A DNA stretch of 64,000 nucleotides from Chrysopilus asiliformis (lineage: Eukaryota > Arthropoda > Insecta > Diptera > Rhagionidae), in NCBI GenBank assembly GCA_964034945.1, contig OZ035962.1, forward strand, positions 12,715,888 to 12,779,887. The letters run 5' to 3'. The position numbers were made by a program, and so were the translations under genes. The notes beneath the pieces are model-generated. The model was given only the letters and a program-made list of their open reading frames with translations, was not told where the DNA came from and searched no databases. Shown in pieces: positions 23,746 through 35,600 of this stretch (position 1 is the stretch's first letter; each line of letters opens with the position of its first letter).

Positions 23746-24109
23746 ATTTTCCCGAAACTAAATATTACAACTATGGTTGCCATCCCATCTTTTTTCCCGG
23801 ACGCTGTCCTCTATTTCAGTGCTCCGCAACCTTTATTTGCATACGGCACACCCATTTTTTTTCTGGAAATCCGGATCACACCACAAAAGAAAATATAAAT
23901 AGAAAACAGTGTCCTACATTCATATTCGAAAAATTCCCCCGCGGACACCTTAAATGGTGGCAAATTGTCTGGATAAAAGAAAATGGGATAGCAACCGTAA
24001 TCACAACTAATATTCCTGCTTTATGTTTACGGTCAGACCAGCAACAGAAATCTAATGCCGTTACGCTGATAATATTTTCCATTATAATTATCGGGAGCGA
24101 AATTTGATT

Positions 24110-24349
24110 CCTGGGCACCAATCATGTATTCTGACGCGTCTCTGTCTTTCGACTTCGACGCAACTTTTAACTCTTGACTTCGCCATATCTGCAGCTTCAA
24201 ATTTCCTGGAGTGACAGTCAGAATCACGTTTCGATTCATAGTGACGATTCCGCTAAATTTCAAGCTGCAGATATGACGAAGTCAAGAGTTAAAAGCTGCG
24301 TCGAAGTCAAAAGACAGAGACGCGTTGGGATACATGATTGCTGCCCTGG
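24110..24349. mobile_element. Inverted-repeat element with ~100-bp arms
   Basis: The left arm CCTGGGCACCAATCATGTAT...ACGCGTCTCTGTCTTTCGAC is mirrored by the right arm ending GATTGCTGCCCTGG, with few mismatches over about 100 bp. The spacer is about 35 bp, so the whole unit can fold into a single hairpin. The short open frames here reflect the two arms and are not genes. Confidence 0.8.
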
Positions 24350-24431
24350 CCATAACGAAATGGTAGGAAAGGGAGCAGCAAGGCTATTGCGGGTGTAAAT
24401 TTCAGAGGTAACACTTGACGAGTATGAAAGC

Positions 24432-24904
24432 ATAGATTAGAGAGTTACTATAGATGAGAAGAAAACGCATTTTCCCATATACTTACGTAGAGTAAATAGC
24501 TGCGCTAGTGGAATATTTTCTGATGGCATCGGAATTCCTTTTCACTCTTTCACGTTCAATTGGAATGCACAATTGACTCATACGACACAAACACAAACAT
24601 ATCCGGGGCCAGCGCTTTGTTTACATTCGTCGATGGGAATCATTCGTAGGCGCACAGGTTTTCCATTTTACTATTATTTATGTTTTTATAGCACGCAAAA
24701 TGTCCGCGAAAAACTATGTGCAATGTATTGTTAGGGAATGCTCGGCGGACAGCAAAAAAAATCCCAAAAGAAAGTTTTTTACACCATTTCTCACACAAAA
24801 GCAATTCATGTCTTTACGAAGCAAATGAAACAGATGCAAAGTACTCTTCTTCAGGAAAAAATTTCTTCCTCGTTTCTTATCTAGAGTAACTCTCTAATCT
24901 ATGA
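24432..24904. mobile_element. Miniature element with 7-bp target duplication and THAP fragment (P-like)
   Basis: Inverted ends of about 34 bp: CATAGATTAGAGAGTTACTA at the left pairs with the right end, whose reverse complement begins CATAGATTAGAGAGTTACTC. The direct repeat ATGAAAG immediately flanks both ends. CA...TG termini plus an internal THAP-like N-terminus suggest a deletion derivative of a P-superfamily element, though P elements usually make 8-bp duplications. The interior is about 400 bp and cannot encode a full transposase. Confidence 0.7.
24700..24828 (+). pseudogene. THAP-domain fragment, 42 codons
   Basis: A frame from ATG at 24700 encodes MSAKNYVQCIVRECS at its start, then reaches NPKRKFFTPF before a stop at 24826-24828. 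The C-x4-C pair and the following aromatic FFTPF resemble the beginning of a THAP zinc-finger, the DNA-binding domain of P-element transposases and their domesticated relatives. The remaining THAP Cys/His ligands are absent, so the domain cannot fold. It sits inside the terminal-inverted-repeat element 24432-24904. Identification is tentative because only ~30 residues are informative. Confidence 0.5.
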
Positions 24905-25031
24905 TGAAAGTTCGCTACATCAAGTCAAGATCTTAAAAATGGACAAAATATGGAATTATGTTTTCCTGGAATGTTTCGAATGCAAAATAATTGACACCCG
25001 AACATTTTCGCCTGCGGCACATTTATATAAA

Positions 25032-25488
25032 AACATAACAAAAGCTATAATTGCCAATCTGGTAATTATTGAAAACCCGTATGGTGATTTAAGTGAACGG
25101 CTAACAGTTGTGCCAAAATTCCACTTTGAAGTCAACATTTTCAATAAGGGGTCTTGTTGTATGGGAGTTTTATGTAAAATCATATCCTAAATAACTTTTG
25201 TTCTTGCACTTTTTTGATAAGATGCACCGTTTTTGAGATATTCGCTAAAAAGGTTTTTGCTCGTATGGGGGGTACCTCCTAATGGTGCATTTTTGGCCAT
25301 TAACGAACTTAGCCTTGCATTTTACGAAAAACGAATTTGCGTAAAATTTCAAGTCTAGCTCAATCCGTGCGCCCCCAATCCGCGCCACGGACAGACAGAC
25401 GGAATTCATTTTTGTGTGATGACGGGATCTTGGCGTTACAAACGGTAAGGTAAATTTAATATACCCTTTGGTTTCACCATACGGGTAT
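25032..25488. repeat. R1 family dispersed repeat, copy a
   Basis: This copy runs CATAACAAAAGCTATAATTG, AAAACCCGTATGGTGAT, GGAGTTTTATGTA, a GGGGGGTACC block, TTAGCCTTGCATTTTACG, GACAGACAGACGG, GATGACGGGATCTTGGCG and ends CACCATACGGGTATA. Further copies are at 36871-37392 (reverse), 47207-47733 (inverted dimer), 50905-51395, 58972-59712 and 62105-62708. It is non-coding. The AATTGCCA/TGGCAATT near the start forms a small hairpin. Confidence 0.85.
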
Positions 25489-26678
25489 AAAAATATCAAA
25501 ACCCCTGAACCTAGAAAATTTCACATTTGAATAAAAAAAAAAACGCCACTGAATTTTTTAATATTTTTTTTTTTCTTTATTATTTTTGAAATAACATTTC
25601 TTACAGTTTTTAGCCTAAAGTATTTTTTTTTTACTTTTATTACGATTTAAAGCAAATCATATCAGACACAGGAATTAAATTTATGTAAATATGAATTTAG
25701 TTTTGGCCATATTTAATTTTATAATCATAGGGAAATAATGCAATTAATTGCAATTTTTAAATAAGTAGAAAACCAAATATTTAATAGAAATGATGCACAT
25801 TTTAAAATTTCTAATCACATTGCTATTTTGCCTCGGCAATGATTCTATTTTACATTAAAATTTCTGTCCTACTCAATTGGTTTCCATTATTTGTTATTTT
25901 TAATCCAACACTAGATCTAAAAACAATGCATTTGTGTAAAAATTAGAAAAACCTTCTCATTGTACAGCTAACCTTTTTTTTATTCATTTAATGGTACAGT
26001 GATGTATTATTATAATTACTTAACTATTTTGCTTATATTCTGATTGAAAAAGTTACAAAGAAGCAACAAATAAAAACAAATATGAAAGAATATTCTTTTT
26101 AAAAAAAACCATAAAAAGTAAATAACTAAAAAAAACAGAAAAAGCGGTCGCTACCTATTTAGATTTTAAATCTTTTTCAAAAGACAAAAGCGAAAATTTA
26201 TATATATTTATTTTTTCCTTCTATTTTCATTACTTTAGACCTAAACAGTTAAAAATTATCTTAATGTTCTGGTATGTGTATAGTAAACCTTTGTTTGCAT
26301 AAATTTATTTTCATTTTCTTTTTTCAACATTATTTACAAAATTATAAAATAATATACAAGTACTTCTATTAATATTATTTAAATATTAAACAAAAAAAAA
26401 AACAAAAACAAAAATAGTCTTTTTCACCCGACGTTATTATTCTTAAATGTGGTTTTTTTTTCTTTTCTTTACTTGTTTCTGTTTTGCACTACAAAAATAA
26501 ATAAAATTGTATTTACATTTACATTTAGTTGCAAGTAAAATATCATGTTTAGCATTAGATTTCACTTCACCTAATCATAGTTTCAATTTCGTATCTCTTC
26601 GATCAAAAGATAGAATTATTATTTTTCTAACCTTTAGGTTTTTTTCCGCCGTTTCTTGGTTTTCACAAAAATTGGTTT

Positions 26679-29600
26679 TCATTTCGACTGTGAATTTTTT
26701 CTGCCACTGCTGCCGGCGGCGGTTTTCTTTTTCGGCATCTGAGTTAGACGTTCCCTAAGGTTCTTTAGGATATTTTCAACATCTTCGATGTTATACGTAA
26801 ATATTAATTTACACTGTTTCGCCTGTACATTTCCATTGTTAATATTTTTGAGTGCATGTTGCAAGCAATAAATGTTCCCTTCATCGGTCTTAATCATCGA
26901 TATGTATAAATTTGCCCGGCATAAATCACATTCACGCTCCTCCGATTGCTGAGATTTCTGTTTCGATTTAGCTGAATTCGGTAGAAGTTTCTCGGTAGAT
27001 ATTACACCAGCAGCCTGGAAAATTAATTCAAAAAAATATTAGTTGTGGTGAACACAAAATTTTCCTCTGCAATATTTCAAAGTTTGAAAAAAATATGTTA
27101 AAAAAAACATTTTTTTTAATTACTCAAGAGCCATTAGAGATAAATAAAAACCGTTAAAGCAGAAAATGTAGGAAATTTTATTTCCTTTTTTGCATTTTTT
27201 CCCAAAAGTGCATAATTTTCGAGAAATTTTCAAAAAGAAATTGTATTTTTTCAACAACAAATAAAAATGTATGAGAGGTACCCGTTATAGTTAACGATGC
27301 CTTTCCAAAAGTTGATAGAAGATTTCGATTTTGGTAAAAATCATTCGTAAAAAATTCAAGTCGTTAGCTCAAGGCGTTCTCGAGTTATTTAAGATACGTA
27401 CATCGGACAGACCATATATATAATACTACCATATAAGAAATGGTAGTCACATTTATCGGTAAAAATGGTAGTCACATTCATCGGTAAACATCTTTAGTTC
27501 GAAGACAGGAAGTGGCGTGGCGCTGCTGTCGGTAAATAGTCCATCATAAATTTTCAGCTGCCAAAATTTCTTCCAATCTCGCTTGAAATCTCACTTACCT
27601 GTACAAATTTTACCGCAAGGAACTGCTGAAAAATTGGAATGCAATTCTGAACTTTTTATTTAATAAATAAACAATATACGAAGAAATTTGGACAGCTGAA
27701 TATTTACGACGGGCTAATTAGCGACGCCAGCGCCACGCCACGCCATTTCTTGTCTTCGAACTACACGTTCACAAATACTGCTGCACTACTTATCTTTTCG
27801 CGCGCAAAACTTACTTTCAATTGTTGCCGGGCGGCAACTTCCTTATCATAAACTTCGGTCAACATTGGCAGAATCAGCGACAAGATTTCTATGGTGACGC
27901 GTTGATCGGAAGCCAAAGCGAACAATAGTTGCTCCAACGAAAACATTGCCGGTTCACAGCTCTCATGAATATCCTAAAAAAATCAAAAAATTGTCATTTA
28001 AACGCACCAAATGGAATTAATTTTATTGGCTCTTACTTTGAAGTCATCCTTGGCTAGATCTAGCCACGAACTTGTCGCAAAGTAGACGCTCTCGGAAACC
28101 TCATATCCGGTGGCCACACTTGAAGTGTACGCACGCGGGAATATCACAACAAATTCGCCTGGCTTCTGTTCGATGCGGCACAGCGAAACCCCTCGATCCG
28201 TCAACATGTGTGGAGGTACCATGGCTGTGTCGCAGGGCAACCAAATTGTCTTATTCTGACAGTGAGTTGGTATCAGAGCCGTTAGCGCGGTGCGGAAACT
28301 CGAACTCTGCTCATCGGGAATACCGTACCAAATTTTGCTGGCGCCTGTGTGCAAATATTCGATCCAGGAGAGTCCGTGCGGATCGCGATACCAACAGCAG
28401 GCACTGAACAGCATTCCGACGTGCAGCGTCGGTACAGTGACGCCGGTGACGGGCCCAAGGGATCGCAGCACGGATCCCGGGTTATTGGTCAGTACTTTCA
28501 AATTCCAGGGGTGTCGGGCGCATGGCGAGGCCTTCGTTTTCGGGCCAGGCGTTGGAAAACCGTAACCCCATCCGCTCGAGTCAATCGATCCGGAATGAAC
28601 GCAAACATGACTATCGCGAACGGCGACGTGACGCCAGAATTCCGCTTCAATGTCGGCCACCGTCGGCTCAGTGTTTTTGAACCACAGCGCCATGGTATTC
28701 CGTGCGATCCTGAAGAACGCATTCAGCGGCATACTGCGACCCTTCACAATGCATTCCATTGAAACTCCGTCGACTTCCTCGTCCGAATCTTCATCGTCCT
28801 CGCTCGATACTTCATCGTCTTCGTTACTGACACTCTCCGGATTAATACATCGGTCGGCATTTCGTCTGGCGCGCGCTTCCCGTTTCGCCCAATCCGCTTC
28901 GACTTCGTCGAACAATTTCTGTCGCTCGGCAGGCGAGAGAGTGTCGTACGGTAGCAGGTATTTACAGTAGATATCGTCCAGTTTGGTCACTCGATCTTGG
29001 GCCAATTTCGGGATACACATTTCCTCTGCAACGCGGGCCCATTTTTTCTTCTCGATGACTTCCTTGAGTCCACCTAGCTCCTGGACCGTGTGGTAGAGTC
29101 GCGGCAGATCAACTTCCATTCCACCGATCCAGGGCGGATGCGTCATCGCAATACTTTGGGTTGCGAGGTACTTTTTAATTGCGCTCAACTCCTTGGCGCT
29201 TGGTCCCCAGCGATGCAGCATTTTGTGCACGTACTGATTGTACGCGTTGAATCGCATATCGTCGGATATTCTACATTCCGGCTTGAAGCTCTCCGGCGGA
29301 ATGATCTTGCAGATGCCGAATCGAGCAGCAATCGGCGTTATCCGATCGATAAAGTCAATGGGATCCTGGAACTCCTTCTCCGTGGGCCTGAAAATCGGCG
29401 CCTCCACCATTTGCGTGGGGTCGTCGCGATGTGGGAACGCCGTATTATTGCACATTTTAATAGGATTATCGTCTTTGGGCTTCTTGGCAGTGGCCGAGGC
29501 AGCCCGGGACTTGTTCGATCCGGAGAATAACGACGAATTGGAATTAACTCGCGTCAGGCCGGATCCTGAGGGATTCTGTTGATCAGCAGCAGCTGCTGTG

Positions 29601-32600
29601 CTGGGCTGCTGTTGCTGCATGTTATTGCTGGTAGACTTGAATCGAGGCTGCACTGTGCCAACGGGGACACTTTTCGAAGCGTTACTTGTGCTGGAATCCT
29701 TGTTGCTAGACAGCAGACTCTTGACGATCTCGTGGACGTTCATCGAGTCTGGAATCGGGGTGGGATTGGTTCCCATTTGAGCTTTTGTGACGAGCGTGGC
29801 GTGCATGATGACGCGTTGATTGGGACCGTCAGGACCTTCTCGGCCTAACTTCACGGCGACGCCTTGAATTACGTCCGAGGACTTTCCGCTGGAAGTGTTA
29901 GCCGGGCCGATACCCTGCAGCGGAATGTAGAATGTGTGACCTTCAGAGTCAGAGTCTCCCATTGCACTTGCGTCGTTTGCGGCGGGTTTATCGGCTACTT
30001 TACCTTTCTTCGCGGGTGGTGACTTTTCTGCGTTGTCTAAACTGACTTTAATCGATTTGCTGTTTTCATCAGGACTCAACGTTACCGAAACGCTGTTATT
30101 TTGTTGTGCTTCCTTGACTGGCGTCTTTTCCGCTGCTATTTTCAAAGACTTATCCCCTTGCGATGTCTCCTCGTGTACTGACTCCCGCCTACTATGACGA
30201 CGGAATGGCTTTGCAGTGGGTGGTAGCACATCGTCTTCTTTGTCGAAGGAATAAACGCTTGTCTCATTCTCCGGCGAGAAAGCCGCGAAATTATTTGTCA
30301 TCGGTTTCCGTTTTGAAGCGTCCGACAATTTCGAACTGTAAACTGTTTGCCTTTTGATCGTTTTAACCGGCGTTGTTTTAACGGGTGTTGTTTTAACGGG
30401 TGTTGTTTTAACGGGTGTTGTTTTAACGGGTGTTGTTTTAACGGGTGTTGTTTTAACGGGTGTTGTTTTAACCGACGTTGTCTTAGCCGCTGTTGTCTTA
30501 ACCGGTGTCGTCTTAACTGGCGTCGCCTTCGGTTCGATTTTTGCTGGTTGAGCGGCCCGCAGGTGCTTCGGTGAAGGAGTCGAGGAAGTTGACGGTTTCG
30601 GAGATTTCATTCGATCACGAACACTTTTTATTGGTGTGATGGATTTCGGTTTCTCCGCGGGACCGTCTTTTACTTCCATTTTCACCTCTGTTTTGGCCAC
30701 CGCAGCCTTTGTGGCTCTCGTCAGCTTAGTTGGCTCTGCCGGCGGTGTCGGCTTCGTTGCGGGAGCTGCAACTGGTGGTGGAGGCTTAATATCGTCCTTC
30801 ATTACGACCGGCGTGGCCTTCAATGAAGGTCCTTTGCCAGACCAAACACTCTCTACTTTCACACTGTCCTTGCCTACTTTCGAAGATGTACTCGGTGAAG
30901 TTGAATCCTTCTCGTCCCGCGCTAAAGTCGGTGACGGGGCGAAAGTCATTGGCTTCAAATGATCATCAAAATCATCGTCTAGATCGTCCTGAATCTCATC
31001 AGGATTCGAGGAGCACTCAATCAACCATTTCTGGATTTGTTCGTGAGTCATGTTGACTTTAGCCTTTCGTCGTTCCTTGCTGGATAACTGCTCGCCAAGA
31101 TACGCTTCGGTCGGCACGACTGGCCCCAGCACAGGCTTATGAATCGATCCGCACTTGCCCAGCGTGCATTTCGTGTTATCCGGTCCAGAACTCTGAGCCA
31201 AACTGACACTAGCTATGCCGAAAATCTTGCCGGACTCCTCCTTGCTGGGCATTAGATTTGCCGATAAAAAACTGTCCGGTTCGAATTTCTTGGACGTCGT
31301 CGCGCCCGATGGACTGGACGTGGTCAAATTCAATGCGTCGCCGGGCTTCGGTGACATCGCCGGCATGTGAGTTTTGCTAAGCGACGAAAGTGGTGGCGGC
31401 GAAGGATCAATTGGAATGCGACGTTCGATCGTGCGGTCAAATTTTGGGGTCAGAAATGTCGGATTGATTTTTGGCGAGGGAAAGCGATCCAACGCTGGAA
31501 ACCCTGTGGCCGTCGGTGAAACTTGCTTCCCTGCACCGATCGCCGCCGAAGCGTCTTTTTGATTCGCCGGTGACGCTTTGTGCGGAGGACTGGTCGGTGG
31601 AGACTTTGGGAGGATTTTCGTCTCTGGAATGCTCGCTTTTGGAATTTCTTTAATCAAAGCCAATGGCGTCGCTTGAGGAACTTTCTTGCCTTCACCAGCA
31701 GCGGTTGCGTCTTGCTTTGCAGCCGCGTCCAACTTCTCTGATTTGTCAACTGATTTCCGCGGAGAAGGTCTCTTTTCAGGCTTGCAAGGCTCTGCGGGCT
31801 TGACTAGCTTCGTTGCCAGGGGTTCATCGTCCGAATCGCTGAAACTTTTCTCCAGCTTTTCACCTCCCCCCGTGAAATTTTTCCCCTTTTTCTTCTGCAC
31901 AATTTTTTTCTCATCTATCTTGATCTCTTCGCCTGCCTTCTCATGTTCAACAGTTTTAGCCTCTACATCGTCGCCCGCCTTCTGCCTTTTCCGATTATTC
32001 TTCCTCCCCTTTGGCCGTCCAACATTCTGTTTCAGTTCTTTCTCCCTTTGTTGAGTTTTCTTCGCATTCGGAAGTTCAGGGAAGCTGTCGATCGACTCCC
32101 CCTCATCGTCAAACTCGCCCAAGTTCAACTTCTGTCCAATCAGCTCCATATAAATGGTGGCTGCTTCCTTGGTTTTTCGCATCGGTCTGCCCGACTTCAC
32201 TTCACCTTCGCTCGCTTCCGCCGGTGGAGGCGAAGACAAATGATTCGACTCGGGCATTTTCTTCTCAACCTTCGTTTTTGGCGGTGCATTGCTTTCGGAT
32301 TCATCTTCATCTGATTTGCCGACACCCTTTTTCCGTTTAATGGGAACCTTCTTCGTTTCCTTGACAGATTTCTTCGAACTGACGTCGGATTTGTGACTGG
32401 CAGCAGATTCTGCTCTTGCCTCGACTGGAGTTTTCGATTTTGAGCTGCGTACGAGTTTTCTTCTATTACCAGCAACTGGCGCAGGTGTGACAGGTATTGG
32501 AACGCTCTTATTTGACTGGACTTCTGGTGTAGGTGAGCGAATTTCCTCTTTTGGCTGCTCCTCCTCAACGGGAGTCACTGCCTTCTTCTTGCCCTTCTTC

Positions 32601-35600
32601 GGTCCTTTCTTTGATGCTTTTCTGGCTAATTTTATCGCCTTTGCCAGCGGCTGCTCATCGTCAGATGAGAATTCTGACTTTTTATCAACCTTTGGAGATT
32701 CTTGTTCGACGGGTTCGCTTTTCTCCTCCTTCTCGTGGGCGTCTGGGTCCTTGTAGGGAAGTTTGACGGGCTCAAAAAATGCCCGTTGTCGGGTCATTCG
32801 TCCGACTGGTTCCACGGGCGTTGATTCCTTCTTGGCTTTGCCTTTCACTGATGGTTTCGCCTTTTCCTCTACTGGAGTTTTCTCTTTTACTGGGTTTTCC
32901 TCCGCGGGAGGAGGCGGCGGTGACATTGGTGCTGCTGTCTTCGTCTTTACAGCTGCCGGTGGCTTCGTCACTACTTCAGGAATTTCTTCTACAATGTTTT
33001 TAGTTGGTTCTGATTCTTTCGTAGCTGATTTCACATTACCTTTTCGTTTGTTCTTATTAATGGGAGTTTTCTCTTCTTCGACTTTCTCTTTCTTCGGCGG
33101 TTCATTGATATGATTTTCCTCTTCGGTTTCCATTGGCTCAGTGACATTTTCCTCGTCCTGCGGCTCATCTTCGATCTTAGAACGAGTCCTAGGCGATCGT
33201 CTGTTTGTGTCTTCCTTCTTAGCACTCCGATCGCGTAATTTTGTATTTTTATCAAGTGTATTCCTTAGCCTACGATTTCCATCCACCACTTGATCGGCTC
33301 GCTTTCGCACTGCAAATGGCATAATCTCTGGTTTATCTTCTTTCTTGGCCGTTGACTTCTCTATTGAATTAACTTCGTCTGCTTTGGGTTTCGTGTCGAC
33401 TTTACTTGTTGTCGCATCCGATTTGCTATTGGCGTCGTCCTTCTGTTTTTTGCTGTCTGATGTGGATTTCGTGACGGTTTCTTCCTCCTTTCCTGGTGTG
33501 GTTTTATTATTGCTGTTCTGATTCAGAAAATCTAAATGCGATGGCAGCACGGATGTGCCCCGAAAGCATAAATATGTAAGAAAATCTTCAGTTTTTGGTC
33601 GTTTATGGGTAAAGAGTTCCGGTGGTGGATCTCGGTTGTCTTTGACTGGTGTAGCTGGATTTGAGGTACCAGCCGCCGCTGCAGCAGCAGCCGCTGATGA
33701 TGTAGCAGCTCCAACAGACGTGTACGAAGTTGATGAGGTTCCTTGACCTTGAGCAAATTTACGCTGTGCCTGAACTTTGGTCCTGAAAGAAGAACGAGTG
33801 TTTTCAAAATTCGAAATTTATAATTTGGATTTTTAATAAATATTAAGAACTTAATGATACGTCCACACTTTTGGCGAATGCACGAGAGTAACTACGAAGG
33901 CGAGAGTGTGTACCTGTGTTCTTGATCTGCTGTGATTCGCCTTCGTTCAATTGGAGGCCAAATTTTTACAAAACACATCAGGCAAATGTGCCAAGCACTC
34001 TCGCCCTTGCACCCCTTGCCTAAAAATGATTCAGTATTTGACTTGGCTTAAAATTAAATATTTTATTGTAATGCGCATTGACTACGTGGTCACACATTAA
34101 ATTATTGGAATTTTTGTATTATGATATATTTGGCGTTTTATATAAAATTGGTGTTTTTTTTTGCATCTGACGCTTTATTCCGTAAATATTATTTCCTTAC
34201 AATAAATTAACGTTGCGCAACCGTTCACACGACGACACAAAATTCTGAAATTCATTCCTCAAAGACCTGGAACTGGAGTTTTTTCATACCGGAATAAATT
34301 CAAATTTTGACAACTTAGCACAAGTGAATTTAACCTGCGATAGATGAATAAAATTCGGGGAATAAATTCTGAATAAATTTCGCAGAGAAATTAAAAAAAA
34401 AAAACCACGAATTTTATTCAGAATTTATTCTGTGAATTGTTTTATCTATCGCAGAATAAATTCACTTAACAAAAGCTATAAAAATTGGAATTTTTTCCCA
34501 GCAACTTTGTATGAAAATATCTATGGTGAACAGCACATCATTTTCTTATACAAAATTTTCGTTTGTGCACAATTTATACTACAAGTATAAACCGACGAAT
34601 AAAATTTTAGTTTATAAAGAAATATAAAATTTGATTGTGTAAATTCTGAAATATCTCGATAACTGTAAAATATGTTTCAATTTCTTTAATTTTCCCTTTA
34701 ACCTTGCAAAAAACCGTTAGTTTACAACCAATTCGCAAACATCTAATTTTTTACTTTTTAGTGAAAATATCTCAATAACGGTAAAAGATAACGGTTAACG
34801 GTTAAAACAAAATTGTGGAGAATGGCATTCTGATTTATCTCTCATACACACAATCAACAAAAATCCCGTTATTTTTTTTAGATAATCTCTAAAACTGATT
34901 TTTTTGAAATAACGGCATATCTCGATGACGGCTTGAGATATGCAGCTCTAGTAAAAAAAACAAAAATGTAGTCTCCAACTCTTGTCATACAGAAGACCGC
35001 TAAAAAACGCGTAGTTTCGAAATAAATAGTAAAAAAACCAAATTGCGATTTTTGAAAAGTCGCCATTTTGGTTATTTCCGATCAACGGATTTCTCCAAAA
35101 ATTGATAAGATCGTTCCATTCGAGGACCAAATTTTATGGCTCTAGCTGTAGCAGTTTTTGAGAAAATCTGTACACAGACAGAAAAACGTGTTTGTAATAA
35201 TGCTCCAATCGACTCAGGAGTGCTCGGGAAATGTTTTTTAAGCAAAATTCGGGCGTTAAAAGCTAGAGTGGACCAAGCCACATAATCGAGTGTTTGAAGC
35301 TTTTCCACTTTTGTACTATTATTGACTGTAAATTTTTGGAAAAAAAAAACATTCTGTGGACTTTATTACTCAATGTTGAAATGTTCTTTTGTGCATCCAA
35401 ACATTTTTATCTAAAAACTCACTAAAAACTCACTAAAAACTCATTCAAACACAAAAAAATTCACGATTTCGATATGTGGGTTGGTAAACTCTAGCTTTTA
35501 ACGCCTCAATTAATAGGTATAAATCTTTCATGAATACAATACTTTAGTATACTACGTATAAGAAAGTAAAAATTGTCAGGCAATAGGCTTGGTCGAAAAA

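Larger units (their letters stand above)
17812..26678. other. Intergenic region, SLC35C2 to Jarid2 (converging 3' ends)
   Basis: About 8.9 kb separating the 3' ends of two convergent genes. It includes the 3' UTR of each, very AT-rich DNA at 20500-22500 and 25500-26650, and the mobile elements listed separately (19630-19989, 20020-20410, 22780-23760, 24110-24349, 24432-24904, 25032-25488). No protein-coding gene can be supported. Confidence 0.7.

Noticed and set aside
24033..24398. Open frames within the 24110-24349 inverted repeat
   Set aside because: The plus and minus frames are mirror products of the two arms, not genes.
30356..30545. Regular 15-bp repeats as a CRISPR array
   Set aside because: There are no spacers; the units are contiguous and in frame within Jarid2, and the genome is eukaryotic.
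28072..33807. Many + strand open frames of 60-146 codons opposite Jarid2
   Set aside because: They are antisense shadows of the 5.7-kb Jarid2 exon; their composition follows the complementary codons (for example the repeated Cys/Phe/Asn or Val/Leu/Thr strings opposite TTPVK) and they have no recognisable domains.
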